A stretch of 64,000 nucleotides of DNA, taken from NCBI RefSeq assembly GCF_000745265.1, contig NZ_JQNN01000001.1:4402001-4466000 (forward strand), written 5' to 3'. The translations under genes and the position numbers were made by a program. A model generated the notes under the pieces. That model saw only the letters and a list, made by a program, of their open reading frames with translations. It made no database searches and was not told where the DNA came from. This document shows positions 56,759 through 64,000 of this stretch, piece after piece; within the stretch, counting starts at the first letter, position 1; every line of letters starts with the position of its first letter. The DNA is from Massilia sp. 9096 (GTDB lineage Bacteria > Pseudomonadota > Gammaproteobacteria > Burkholderiales > Burkholderiaceae_D).

Positions 56759-58219
56759 TTACTGCACGGCGCTCGAGTAGTAGCAGAGCTTGACCGACTT
56801 CGGCGCCGGATCAGCGCCGAACGCGGCGGCGGTGCAGGCGATCGAGCGGGTGGCGGTCTTGGTCACGTAGACACCGTTGACGCCGAAACGGACCTGGCGC
56901 GTGCCGCTGAAGTTGCAGGTGCCGCCCTGGATCGCGCAGGCGCTCCAGGTGACCGGGGCCGGCGCCGGGGTGGGCGTCGGGGTTGGCGTTGGCGTCGGGG
57001 TCGGGGTCGGGGTGGTCGTCGTTGTCACGGCTTCGTACGCGCCGATGTCGAGTGCGCCCGTCACCGAACGGGTCTGGCTCGACGCGACGTGCACGTACTG
57101 GGCGGCCGGGGCCAGCGCGAAGCCGGTGGCCGAGTTGCCCGGCGCCGAACCGGCGTCGATCACCAGAGCGTTCGCGGTCGGATGCAGGTCGTAGTTCGCG
57201 CGATTCACGAAGCCCGGGGCCGCGTTGGCGTAATTGGTCTTGAGGACCGCCACACCCTGGTTGGTGATGCTGCCGACGCCGGCGAAGATGTTGTTCTGGA
57301 TCAGAGCCGGTTTGCTGACGCCCGAACCCACCATCACGAAGGTGCCGCCCGAACCGTAGTCGTTCAGGAAGGTATTGTTGACCACGTACAGATCCTGCGC
57401 CGGATTGCTGGCGCCTTCCTCGCCGTAGGCGACGATGTTCGGATTCTGGTTGGCCGAGGGCTGCTCGATCACGTTGCCGATGATGTACGAGGTACCGGCG
57501 TTCGGCAGGTCGATCTCGTAGCTCGGCTGGCCCAGGCCGCTGCTGGAGAAGCGGTTGTACACGATCGTGTTGGTAATCGCGCGCGACTTCAGGTTATGGC
57601 CGACGTTGGCGTCGTGCGAGTAGTTGTAACGGAAGGTCAGGCTGCGGTTGTTGCCGATGTACAGGTTGTGCGACTGGCCATCGCCGTTGCCGTTGTGGCT
57701 GAACTCGGTGGTCTCGATCAGGATGTCGCTCGAGGTGTTCGGGTTCGACAGGATGCCGTTCTCGTTGTCGTGCAGGTACGAGCCACGCAGCGTGAAGCCG
57801 GTGCCTTCCAGGCGCAGCGCGGCGCCGTTGCGGTCGCTCACGCGCGCGCCCAGCATCTCGACGTTTTCGACGGTGACGTTGTTGCCGTCGACCACCCAGG
57901 TGCCTTTGCCCATGGCAGCTGCGCCATTGGCGTTGATGACCGGACGGCCGTTGACGCCGCGGATGGTCAGGTTGTTGCGGTAGACGCCGCAGACATCGCC
58001 GCTGTAGGTGTTGCCACCGGCGATTTCGACGGTGTCGCCATCCTGGGCTGCATTGAATGCGGCGCATGGCGCGGCATAGGTTTTACCTGGTCCGACCGAC
58101 AGGGTGGCGGCCGACGCAGGGATGGCCAGCGCGACCGCCGCGGCGAGCGGCAGGAAGCGGACCAGCTGCGGGACCAGTTGAGCTTGCTTACGGGACGAAA
58201 CAAAACGAATCTTTTGCAT
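56759..58219 (-). CDS. Secreted right-handed parallel beta-helix protein
   Basis: About 486 residues with a signal region (FLPLAAAVALAIPASA). The next 360 residues show the short repeats of parallel beta-helix proteins: NNLTIRGVNGRPVINANG, NNVTVENVEMLGARVSDRNG, TGFTLRGSYLHDNENGILSN, DILIETTEFSHNGNG. Such folds are found in polysaccharide lyases and hydrolases. A (Thr-Pro) linker of about 20 residues, encoded by a GT-rich repeat at about 56968-57028, leads to a small Cys-rich C-terminal domain of about 65 residues. The start at 58219 is chosen over 58234. It probably acts on extracellular glycan; catalytic residues cannot be assigned. Confidence 0.72.
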   Translation of the reverse strand: MQKIRFVSSRKQAQLVPQLVRFLPLAAAVALAIPASAATLSVGPGKTYAAPCAAFNAAQDGDTVEIAGGNTYSGDVCGVYRNNLTIRGVNGRPVINANGAAAMGKGTWVVDGNNVTVENVEMLGARVSDRNGAALRLEGTGFTLRGSYLHDNENGILSNPNTSSDILIETTEFSHNGNGDGQSHNLYIGNNRSLTFRYNYSHDANVGHNLKSRAITNTIVYNRFSSSGLGQPSYEIDLPNAGTSYIIGNVIEQPSANQNPNIVAYGEEGASNPAQDLYVVNNTFLNDYGSGGTFVMVGSGVSKPALIQNNIFAGVGSITNQGVAVLKTNYANAAPGFVNRANYDLHPTANALVIDAGSAPGNSATGFALAPAAQYVHVASSQTRSVTGALDIGAYEAVTTTTTPTPTPTPTPTPTPTPAPAPVTWSACAIQGGTCNFSGTRQVRFGVNGVYVTKTATRSIACTAAAFGADPAPKSVKLCYYSSAVQ

Positions 58220-58324
58220 GTTTATACAACTCATCGGAATCGTTAATGAAAATCTGCGCCGGCCAGGACGGGCAGCGCAGTGAGAGATGGGGCCGGTATA
58301 TGGCCCCAAGGTGAAATAATCGAA

Positions 58325-60532
58325 TTAGCGTGGAACGATGGCGAACTGTGGACCGTAACGGTAATCAGGCTTGTTCGCACGGGTCATGAACAAGGCCCAA
58401 GCCGATTTTCCGCTGGTACCGCCAACGTCGGCACTGTAGGCCAACGCCGGTTGCATATTGGCCGGATAACCCATCGTGAACGGACCGAGGTTGTTCATTT
58501 CGTTGAGCTGCAGATTCCAGGCCTTGGCCATAGCCGCGCTATTGCATGGCAGCGCATCGATATCGGAGGAGTGGCTGGCGTTGTAGGCCTGGCCGATCGT
58601 CGTGAACATCGTACCGTTGGTATCTTGCACGGCCATCGAGTACATTGCGGCATCGATCCAGCAGGCGCCGCTACCGACCATGCGGCTGATCGGGTATTGC
58701 ACCTTCCAGGTCAGCAGGTTGTTGGCTTTGGTGAAGCCAAGTTCGGCGATATGTCCGATTGCCGAGGTGAAGAAGTCATCCTGCCACGGCGCAATGCCGT
58801 GTCCGTCATTATATGCGAAAGCATAGCCATTGACGATCACGCCCAATTTATTGGCGTTCTTGTCGTTGATATAAGTGTTAGTGTACCAATCCAGATTGTT
58901 GTTGACGATATTGTTAAACGTCGTCTTCAACGTATCTTTGTCCGGCGAAATGTAAGCGGCTTCCGCGATCGTGCGCAATGCCCAACCTTGGCCGCGGACT
59001 TGTTCAGATTGCATGATGCCTTGGACATTGTTACGGTAGTTCGGGTTAGTCTCGAATGCATCCCACATTGCCCAGAACTGCAGTTCCTCCAGATAGTAAT
59101 AGTCGCCGGATACCAGATACGGCAGATATGCCATCGACGGTTGATGCGAGACGTCATGCGAATATGGCGAATCGCACATACCCTGGCCGGCGCAACCCGG
59201 GAAGGCCTCCATCTTGTTGGTGGTCGGGTTCCAGGTATCGCCGTAGTTACCGGCAATCGTCATATACGGATAATCCGACAGGCTGACAGGACGGCCAGTC
59301 TTCTTATCACGATAGTGCGCGCTGAAGCTGCCCGCCAGGTCGGCGGTACGCAGCGTAATGTTCCTCAAGTCCGCATCCTGCGACAGAAGATAAGTGGCTG
59401 CCCAGTTCGGCAGCAGGCCGATGTCGTCACGGCCACCGGTCATCGGCATGTAACCCGTGATCAGGCCATTGCCCATTGGCTCAGTCGACGACGATTTCCA
59501 ATTGTTCGCGATGGTAGCGATCGCATCGGACGGGATCGTCAGGCTCTGGTCGAAGTTCGGCAACGCACGGGTGCCGATCAGGTAAGCGACGTTGTGCTTG
59601 ACGCTGACGGTCGGTTCGGTGCCGTTGAACCAGTACACCTTGCGCCAGCGGGAGTGGTGCAGGTGGGTGAAGTCGGCACGGCTATATACGGTCTGGCCGC
59701 CGACCAGGATGCTGGCGTCGTAGGTGAACTTCGACGGATTGGGTTCGTAGGCCCAATCGTTTTCCACGGTCACGTCGACGCGCGCCTTCTTGACGCTGTC
59801 GTACCAGCGCACGGCAAAGCGGGCCGCCAGGTGAGGGTGCTGGGTGCCGTCGGCGGTATGCAGCGGCGCGGCGACTTGCCATTCGTTGGCGACGCCGCCC
59901 TTCAGCCAGCTGGTCGCGGTGGCGACTTTCAGCAGGTCGTCGGCCGACGCATAGTAGTCGACGCCATTGATCTTGGCGTGGAACGAGGCGGTGAAGCCGG
60001 CCTTGAGCAGGCTGCTGATGGTGCCCGTGGTGGTGGTCGGGGCGGTGCCGCCCTTGACCAGACCCATGGTGCGGGTGGTGTTGGCAGCCACGGTCGGCAG
60101 GATGCCGGAAATGATGGCGTGGCGCACCGAACCGTCGGCGTGGGTCGCCTTGACGTCCATCTGCAGCGGCACGATGGTGCCGTCTTCCAGGCGGCCCGTG
60201 ATCACGTCGGACGGGCTGACCTGGCCGACGGCGAACGGCTGGCCGAAGGTGAACGGCGTGCTGGTCTGGACGTTGCTGCTATCGGTATTCTGGAAGCGCA
60301 CGTCGGTAATCGCGACGGCGCTGACCGCCGTGGTGGTGGTGGCGGCGGCGGCGGTCGCCGACGCGGTGGTGACGGTGGCAGCGGTCAGGGCAGGGACGTC
60401 GGCCGGTGCGGCGGCGACTGGCGACGTGGCGGTATTCGAATCAGCCCCACCGCCACCGCAGGCAGCCAGTGCGGCGCAGGTAGCGAGGATCGAGAGGCGA
60501 CGGAAAGTCAGGAATTGGGTAGCGAACATCAT
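58325..60532 (-). CDS. Large lipoprotein with RIFT-barrel-like N-terminus, possible glycan lyase
   Basis: 735 residues. A signal peptide with lipobox LAAC (residues 22-25) then a GGGG and a Thr/Ala-rich linker point to an outer-membrane-anchored lipoprotein. VRFQNTDSSNVQTSTPFTFG, VPLQMDVKATHADGSVRHAI (about residues 80-140) resembles the RIFT barrel of PcRGLX/YetA-type lyases. The second half is rich in Trp, Tyr and His (YLVSGDYYYLEELQFWAMWD, WDAFETNPNYRNN), as in alpha/alpha-barrel lyases. A role in cutting or trimming polysaccharide is plausible but not proven. It lies between the beta-helix and cytochrome genes, all on the minus strand. Confidence 0.6.
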   Translation of the reverse strand: MMFATQFLTFRRLSILATCAALAACGGGGADSNTATSPVAAAPADVPALTAATVTTASATAAAATTTTAVSAVAITDVRFQNTDSSNVQTSTPFTFGQPFAVGQVSPSDVITGRLEDGTIVPLQMDVKATHADGSVRHAIISGILPTVAANTTRTMGLVKGGTAPTTTTGTISSLLKAGFTASFHAKINGVDYYASADDLLKVATATSWLKGGVANEWQVAAPLHTADGTQHPHLAARFAVRWYDSVKKARVDVTVENDWAYEPNPSKFTYDASILVGGQTVYSRADFTHLHHSRWRKVYWFNGTEPTVSVKHNVAYLIGTRALPNFDQSLTIPSDAIATIANNWKSSSTEPMGNGLITGYMPMTGGRDDIGLLPNWAATYLLSQDADLRNITLRTADLAGSFSAHYRDKKTGRPVSLSDYPYMTIAGNYGDTWNPTTNKMEAFPGCAGQGMCDSPYSHDVSHQPSMAYLPYLVSGDYYYLEELQFWAMWDAFETNPNYRNNVQGIMQSEQVRGQGWALRTIAEAAYISPDKDTLKTTFNNIVNNNLDWYTNTYINDKNANKLGVIVNGYAFAYNDGHGIAPWQDDFFTSAIGHIAELGFTKANNLLTWKVQYPISRMVGSGACWIDAAMYSMAVQDTNGTMFTTIGQAYNASHSSDIDALPCNSAAMAKAWNLQLNEMNNLGPFTMGYPANMQPALAYSADVGGTSGKSAWALFMTRANKPDYRYGPQFAIVPR

Positions 60533-60816
60533 AAGGATCTCTCAAGAGGACTTTTGTGTCCCGAAGTCATCAGTTTGGAGATACCGAGATTACGCTACGG
60601 AAATTGTGATTACCAGAAAAATTTTGAATTTCTGCGACTTTGTTGATGCAGGGCAACACGAAAATATCCATCAATTAACGAATATTATTCGCGTGATTAG
60701 CCAAATCGACACCGATCGTTCAATTTCTGTCAAGATTTCAAACAAAAAGAGCTGTCTCGCTTGCGACAGCTCTTCAGTACGGTTGCAAACTGTGAGTTAC
60801 CAGACAGCTAATTTGG
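60533..60816. other. AT-rich gap upstream of the lipoprotein gene
   Basis: 284 bases of clearly lower GC than the rest. It should hold the promoter of the lipoprotein gene on the minus strand and, at its right end, the terminator of the cytochrome gene. No open frame with coding character was seen. Confidence 0.45.
60744..60774 (-). terminator. Terminator of the cytochrome c gene
   Basis: Read on the minus strand: AAGAGCTGTC, loop GCAAGCGA, GACAGCTCTT, then TTT. A ten-base perfect stem with U-tract, about 43 bases after the stop of the cytochrome gene. Confidence 0.85.
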
Positions 60817-61776
60817 TTACTTGGCGGCAGATACCATGTAGTCGACTGCAGCCTTGACGTCGGCGTCCGGCGCGGTCGATCCGCCTTTTGGCGGCATTAC
60901 CCCGGCCTTGCCCTGAAAACCCTTGATGGCGTGTTCGTACAGGACGTTCTGACCCTGGGCAATGCGCGGCGCCCAGGCCGCCTTGTCGCCGAATTTGGGT
61001 GCGCCGGCAATACCGCCACCATGGCAGGCCACGCAAGCGGTACTGTACAAGCCCTTGCCGGCATCGGCGCTGCCTGCGGCGGGAGCGGCCGTACTGGACG
61101 CGGTGCCGGGAACCGGCGCGCTCGCGCCGGTCGGCGGGGAGGTGGGGGCCGCGGGGGTGGCCGTCGATGTGTCCGCCGCCGGCGCTGCGCTGGCGGCAGC
61201 CACGCCCGCAGCTGCTACGGTGGCGGCCGCACTCGCGCCGCCCGGTGCGGCCGGGACCGGCGCCTGCGGTTCCTTGAACTTGGCGCCGCCCTGGTTGGCC
61301 ATGTAGACGACGGCGCGCGCCACCTCGACGTCGTCCAGGTCGACGTTGCCGCCTTTGGCGGGCATTACCCCGGCCTTGCCCTGAAAACCTTTTACCGCAT
61401 GCTCGACCAGCGTGTCGTAGCCCTGCGCGATGCGTGGACCCCAGGCGGCGGCGTCGCCAACCTTGGGCGCACCGGCGACGCCGGCGGCGTGACAGGCAGC
61501 GCAGACGGCGGTAAACACCGCCTGGCCGGATTGCAGGATCTTGGGTGCGTTGGCGTCTTTTAATGTGAAGCCGTCTTCGGCCACCGGACGCACACGGGCG
61601 GCCACGGCCTGGTTGCTTTGACTGCTCGAGCCGGCGCCGATCAGCGGCTGGTTGGTGACGAAGGTGACGAGGAGGATGATGCCGATGACGATCACCAGAA
61701 AGAAACCGGCGACTGCAAAGATGAGTTGCTTGGGTGTCCGGATGAAGGATTGCTGTTCGTTATGTGCGTCGCTCAT
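60817..61776 (-). CDS. Membrane-anchored tandem cytochrome c5 protein (dihaem)
   Basis: 319 residues. An N-terminal helix (LIFAVAGFFLVIVIGIILLV) anchors it, and two cytochrome c domains face the periplasm: CAACH and CVACH haem sites, each followed by GAPK(V/F)GD, W(G/A)PRIAQG, then GFQGKAGVMP(A/P)KGG containing the axial Met. A Ser/Ala/Pro linker of about 70 residues separates the domains. The two halves share a 29-base identical stretch in the DNA, so the gene arose by internal duplication. The start ATG at 61776 has AAGGAAATC upstream. It probably carries electrons in the respiratory chain. Confidence 0.92.
   Translation of the reverse strand: MSDAHNEQQSFIRTPKQLIFAVAGFFLVIVIGIILLVTFVTNQPLIGAGSSSQSNQAVAARVRPVAEDGFTLKDANAPKILQSGQAVFTAVCAACHAAGVAGAPKVGDAAAWGPRIAQGYDTLVEHAVKGFQGKAGVMPAKGGNVDLDDVEVARAVVYMANQGGAKFKEPQAPVPAAPGGASAAATVAAAGVAAASAAPAADTSTATPAAPTSPPTGASAPVPGTASSTAAPAAGSADAGKGLYSTACVACHGGGIAGAPKFGDKAAWAPRIAQGQNVLYEHAIKGFQGKAGVMPPKGGSTAPDADVKAAVDYMVSAAK
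60893..60921. repeat. Direct repeat copy 1 inside the cytochrome gene
   Basis: 29 bases, starting GGCATTACCCCGGCC, identical to 61361-61389. They encode the axial-Met segment of the second haem domain. Confidence 0.85.
61361..61389. repeat. Direct repeat copy 2 inside the cytochrome gene
   Basis: Identical to 60893-60921; it encodes the equivalent segment of the first haem domain, showing an internal duplication or recent conversion. Confidence 0.85.
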
Positions 61777-61917
61777 GATTTCCTTAATACGAATTAAAAA
61801 AACCTGCCCTTCCGGCGCTGCGCTCCCCACACTCGATGCAATGCCGTCCGCGCCCGATTATAGGCGCAAAGATCGTTAATGGAAACGCAATTAACTGGTG
61901 CGGCCAGCCGGTTTCCA

Positions 61918-61946
61918 TAGACGACGCTCGGGAAAGACTGTATCCT
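61918..61946 (+). promoter_or_regulatory. Possible sigma-70 promoter of tRNA-Arg
   Basis: TAGACG and TATCCT are separated by 17 bases and end about 17 bases before the mature tRNA start. The match to TTGACA/TATAAT is weak, and the call rests mainly on spacing and position. Confidence 0.35.
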
Positions 61947-61963
61947 TCGCATCACTTCACAGC

Positions 61964-62039
61964 GCGGCTGTAGCTCAGTGGATAGAGTATTGGCCTCCGA
62001 AGCCAAGGGTCGCTGGTTCGATTCCAGCCAGCCGCACCA
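61964..62039 (+). tRNA. tRNA-Arg (anticodon CCG)
   Basis: 76 bases with encoded CCA. The acceptor stem GCGGCTG pairs with CAGCCGC, the anticodon arm TTGGC-CTCCGAA-GCCAA shows the CCG anticodon (reads CGG), and the T arm CTGG-TTCGATT-CCAG is standard. It lies about 110 bases upstream of a tyrosine integrase gene, the usual arrangement when the 3' part of a tRNA gene is used as attachment site. Confidence 0.96.
62015..62039 (+). other. Candidate attachment site (attL) in the tRNA-Arg 3' end
   Basis: Tyrosine integrases next to tRNA genes commonly recombine in the T arm and acceptor stem. The second copy would lie at the far end of the element, outside this window, so the exact core cannot be defined. 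Confidence 0.4.
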
Positions 62040-62151
62040 TAAAATCAAAGACTTACATCCTTTCGTATTTGTTTTGGGGAGAAAGTTCTGAGATTTTGGG
62101 AAAAATATAAATCGCGTTGCAACACTGGACTCCATCACAGAGGAGTTCAGC

Positions 62152-63423
62152 ATGAAGGTCAAGTCGGTCACGCAGGTCACGCAGGTCACGCAGGTCACAT
62201 CAGGCAAGCAGGTCAAGCCTGGCAGGGCTGAGAAAAATATCTACGTAGAGGTCCGCTCGGGCTCCTTACGGTTCTCTGTCCAAGTTTCCCCCATCCCAAA
62301 AGATTCGCTCACGTTCGACATGGACCAGTTCGATGAAGGCCTGCGGTGGGCCCGCCGTCGTCGCGTCGAGTTGCTCGAGCAAAAATCGGACGCAAAGCTG
62401 AAGCCTCTGCTACCGGCCCCCATCATTGGTCCTGGAAGTGCTCCGGCAGACATCACAGTGCGCGATATCCTTGAAAATTATCGTCGACGTGAGTTGCCGA
62501 AGCTGGCAGGTGCCGCATCAGACTCGTCACGCCTCAAACGTCTCGACGAGTGGTTTGGGCATCTTACGCTTGGCCAACTGGACTATGACCGGCTAGACCG
62601 CTGGATGGCCGACCGACAAGCAGGTTTGCTCGGTTCCGGACGAGTTTCGGACCCTAAACTTACGAAACACCAAAAGCACTACAGGAAAAAAGCGGGCCAA
62701 GTGCTTCCTCCTGCTGAGATAGTCCCTCCATCAGCGCAAACGGTTCGTCATGAAATTACGTTGATGCGTCGCGTACTCTTGGCTTATTTTCGTGCCAACA
62801 AATTGAATCAGCTCCACGGCGCGTGGCTGGCAGCTCAGTATGTCATGGAAATTCCGTTGCCGGAAAAACCTGAACCCCGTGACACTCGAGTTGACGAGGA
62901 AGCTCTAGCCTTGCTGATTACAGAATTAGACCCCTTGCACATAGCGTTCGTACGATTTGCAGTTATGACAACTTTACGTCGCAGTGAAGTTTGCTCGCTA
63001 CAGTGGGAAGACGTAAATTGGGTCAAAAAGGTCGTTACACTGCGCAAGCCTGGCCACCTTAAAAAATCGAAAACGAGTACCCGAGACGTTCCATTGCTGC
63101 CACCAGCGTTGCAGATTCTCCAGCAGCTTGGTTCAGAAAAGACCGGCCGGATTTTTGAAATTTCTCCTAGCGGCATTTCGCAGGCGTTACGGCGTGCGGC
63201 GGATAGAGTTGAAATGTATGACGTGCGCCTGCATGACATGCGCCGCGAAGGCATCTCGCGGCTGGTAGAGCTGCTCGAAGCGTCTCTCGAAGAAGTAATG
63301 GTGTTTTCTGGGCATAGTGACAAAGCTGTGTTACAGAGGGTGTACTTGCAACAGCGTGCTCACGTTATCGGTGACCGCCTGACTCAGCATCCACGCGCCG
63401 CTACGATGATTTCGGCAACGTAA
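62152..63423 (+). CDS. Tyrosine site-specific integrase
   Basis: 423 residues. The central part is the SAM-like DNA-binding domain (VRDILENYRRRELPKLAG). The catalytic domain has the first Arg in MTTLRRSEVCSLQWEDV, the beta-hairpin Lys region (LRKPGHLKKSKTST), H-x-x-R in LHDMRREGISRL, and His and nucleophile Tyr in MVFSGHSDKAVLQRVYLQ. It points away from tRNA-Arg and into the element. Base use is more AT-rich than the host genes to the left, a mark of transfer. Its N-terminus contains a Val-Thr-Gln repeat encoded by three identical 9-bp units. Confidence 0.93.
   Translation: MKVKSVTQVTQVTQVTSGKQVKPGRAEKNIYVEVRSGSLRFSVQVSPIPKDSLTFDMDQFDEGLRWARRRRVELLEQKSDAKLKPLLPAPIIGPGSAPADITVRDILENYRRRELPKLAGAASDSSRLKRLDEWFGHLTLGQLDYDRLDRWMADRQAGLLGSGRVSDPKLTKHQKHYRKKAGQVLPPAEIVPPSAQTVRHEITLMRRVLLAYFRANKLNQLHGAWLAAQYVMEIPLPEKPEPRDTRVDEEALALLITELDPLHIAFVRFAVMTTLRRSEVCSLQWEDVNWVKKVVTLRKPGHLKKSKTSTRDVPLLPPALQILQQLGSEKTGRIFEISPSGISQALRRAADRVEMYDVRLHDMRREGISRLVELLEASLEEVMVFSGHSDKAVLQRVYLQQRAHVIGDRLTQHPRAATMISAT
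62166..62199 (+). repeat. 9-bp tandem repeat in the integrase N-terminus
   Basis: GGTCACGCA occurs three times exactly, then a partial fourth copy (GGTCACA). It encodes repeated Val-Thr-Gln and keeps the frame whatever the copy number. Confidence 0.85.
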
Positions 63424-63442
63424 GGAAATAAATATAAGTCGT

Positions 63443-63476
63443 GGGGCTACACAGGTTTTACCACTGTGGAGCCCCT
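63443..63476 (+). promoter_or_regulatory. Hairpin covering the ribosome site of the AlpA-like gene
   Basis: GGGGCTACACAG (63443-63454) pairs with CTGTGGAGCCCC (63464-63475), 11 of 12 positions, around a nine-base loop. The only ribosome site, GGAG at 63468-63471, is inside the right arm, and the ATG begins at 63477. In RNA this would hide the start; in DNA it could be an operator. There is no U-tract, so it is not a simple terminator for the integrase. Confidence 0.6.
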
Positions 63477-63704
63477 ATGACGAAGTATTTGACGAAGGAT
63501 GAACTTGCCTTGATGCTGCGGGTATCTGTACGAACTGTAAGTACCTATATGAAGCAGGGATTATTACCACAGCCTCTTCAACTAGGACGCAAACTGTTGT
63601 GGGAGGAAAGCGCAGTCGTTCAGTTTATACAACCCAAACCGATTTTTGCTACGCGAGCGGATGCTCCTGTGAAAAGAGGGCGTCCACGCAAGGCAATGCG
63701 GTAG
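63477..63704 (+). CDS. AlpA/excisionase-like helix-turn-helix DNA-binding protein
   Basis: 75 residues. YLTKDELALMLRVSVRTVSTYMKQGLLPQP (split: helix-turn-helix around residues 4-30) is the MerR/AlpA-type fold of phage and island regulators and excisionases, followed by a short wing (LGRKLLWEES) and a basic tail VKRGRPRKAMR. It starts 54 bases after the integrase stop. It probably directs excision or represses element genes. Its ribosome site is in a hairpin. Confidence 0.8.
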   Translation: MTKYLTKDELALMLRVSVRTVSTYMKQGLLPQPLQLGRKLLWEESAVVQFIQPKPIFATRADAPVKRGRPRKAMR

Positions 63705-63893
63705 ACGCCTCCCTGCACGACCTGGCCACCTTGTCTTTGGACGAGCAGCTAGTGCGCTACAGGCAGCGCGCGCCAACGCTATATCACTATCGCTACTGTG
63801 CGCACTGCCAGGCCCACAGCAGCATCTTTTTGCCGGCAAGCATCTGGGACCCACGAACGCGCAGGTACGCGCAGATGGTCATTGCCCCAGCAA

Positions 63894-64000
63894 TTACCTG
63901 ATAGTGCGCGGCGCCAGCAGCTTGCGCACCTCATCTTCCAGGCCTGCATCGGCCAGTGGTAGCTGCTCGCCGGCAGAGGTCGGACCTGTCCGCTCCCGCA
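63894..64000 (-). CDS. Partial gene at right edge, unknown
   Basis: On the minus strand the frame is open from the window edge to the TAA at 63894-63896. It reads REQRTG-like then SAGEQLPLADAGLEDEVRKL and ends LLAPRTIR, a plausible helical C-terminus. The 5' part is outside the window and no family can be named. It would be the first convergent gene beyond the AlpA-like regulator, and could be either element or host DNA. Confidence 0.4.
   Translation of the reverse strand, partial: RERTGPTSAGEQLPLADAGLEDEVRKLLAPRTIR

Noticed and set aside
56968..57028. GT-rich short repeat resembling a CRISPR or regulatory array
   Set aside because: It is in frame and encodes a Thr-Pro linker in the secreted beta-helix protein; units have no spacers.
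63599..63901. 100-codon open frame on the plus strand with a C-x-x-C motif after the AlpA-like gene
   Set aside because: Most of it overlaps the AlpA-like gene in another frame, no good start or ribosome site exists after that gene, and the family is unknown. It could be a gene remnant but cannot be supported.

Overview
The window is a GC-rich (mid-60s percent by eye), gene-dense chromosomal segment of a beta-proteobacterium. The block hemA-prfA-dsbB-prmC, the minC-minD-minE order, the phaA/phaB pair, the proteobacterial-type gshA and the strong C/G third-position bias all fit Burkholderiales, most likely Oxalobacteraceae (Massilia, Telluria or Duganella). This assignment rests on gene content and style; no database search was run.

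Layout. 1-360 is the 3' end of an FKBP-type isomerase. 380-4813 (minus) is a three-gene adaptor-ATPase-permease ABC efflux operon. It is divergent from a two-component pair (5031-7623) made of an NtrC-type sigma-54 activator and a histidine kinase. The divergent gap carries a textbook -24/-12 promoter facing the efflux operon and a dyad that could be the activator's upstream site, so this looks like one self-contained regulated efflux module. 7679-8983 is an MHS-family permease, followed by a 111-bp palindromic repeat that supplies the stop codon of an ElaA-type acetyltransferase. 9114-12320 (minus) holds elaA-like, histone-deacetylase-like and gshA genes. 12505-18295 (minus) is hemA-prfA-dsbB-prmC-DUF885. 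18349-19038 is an orphan OmpR-type regulator, 19260-19775 a conserved-looking unknown, 19830-21739 minCDE, and 22055-24056 the acetyl-CoA to 3-hydroxybutyryl-CoA genes of PHB synthesis.

24136-28526 holds a frameshifted AAA ATPase and a run of small housekeeping or unknown genes (DUF2750, PLP-dependent D-amino-acid enzyme, proline iminopeptidase, DUF2721). 28523-32979 is a metal-type envelope module: CzcE-like, DUF305 and YncE-like secreted proteins divergent from a CusRS-like two-component system, with five 11-bp phased repeats in the gap. 33032-38358 carries a disordered small protein, a Tat-exported berberine-bridge-like oxidase, a FabH-like synthase and a CtpA-type protease.

38477-43380 is a sugar-nucleotide cassette: a glycosyltransferase, then three genes with overlapping ends for UDP-glucose to UDP-glucuronate, UDP-galacturonate and UDP-pentose. 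43636-51081 has a Spy-like periplasmic protein and three tandem M13 metallopeptidases. 51263-56663 is a surface-glycan set (two acyltransferases, one broken; a GT-C transferase; GT2; GtrA). 56759-61776 (minus) has a secreted parallel beta-helix protein, a large RIFT-barrel-like lipoprotein and a tandem-domain cytochrome c. The right end is tRNA-Arg(CCG) followed by a tyrosine integrase and an AlpA-like regulator with a hairpin over its ribosome site: the entry to an integrated element that runs beyond the window.
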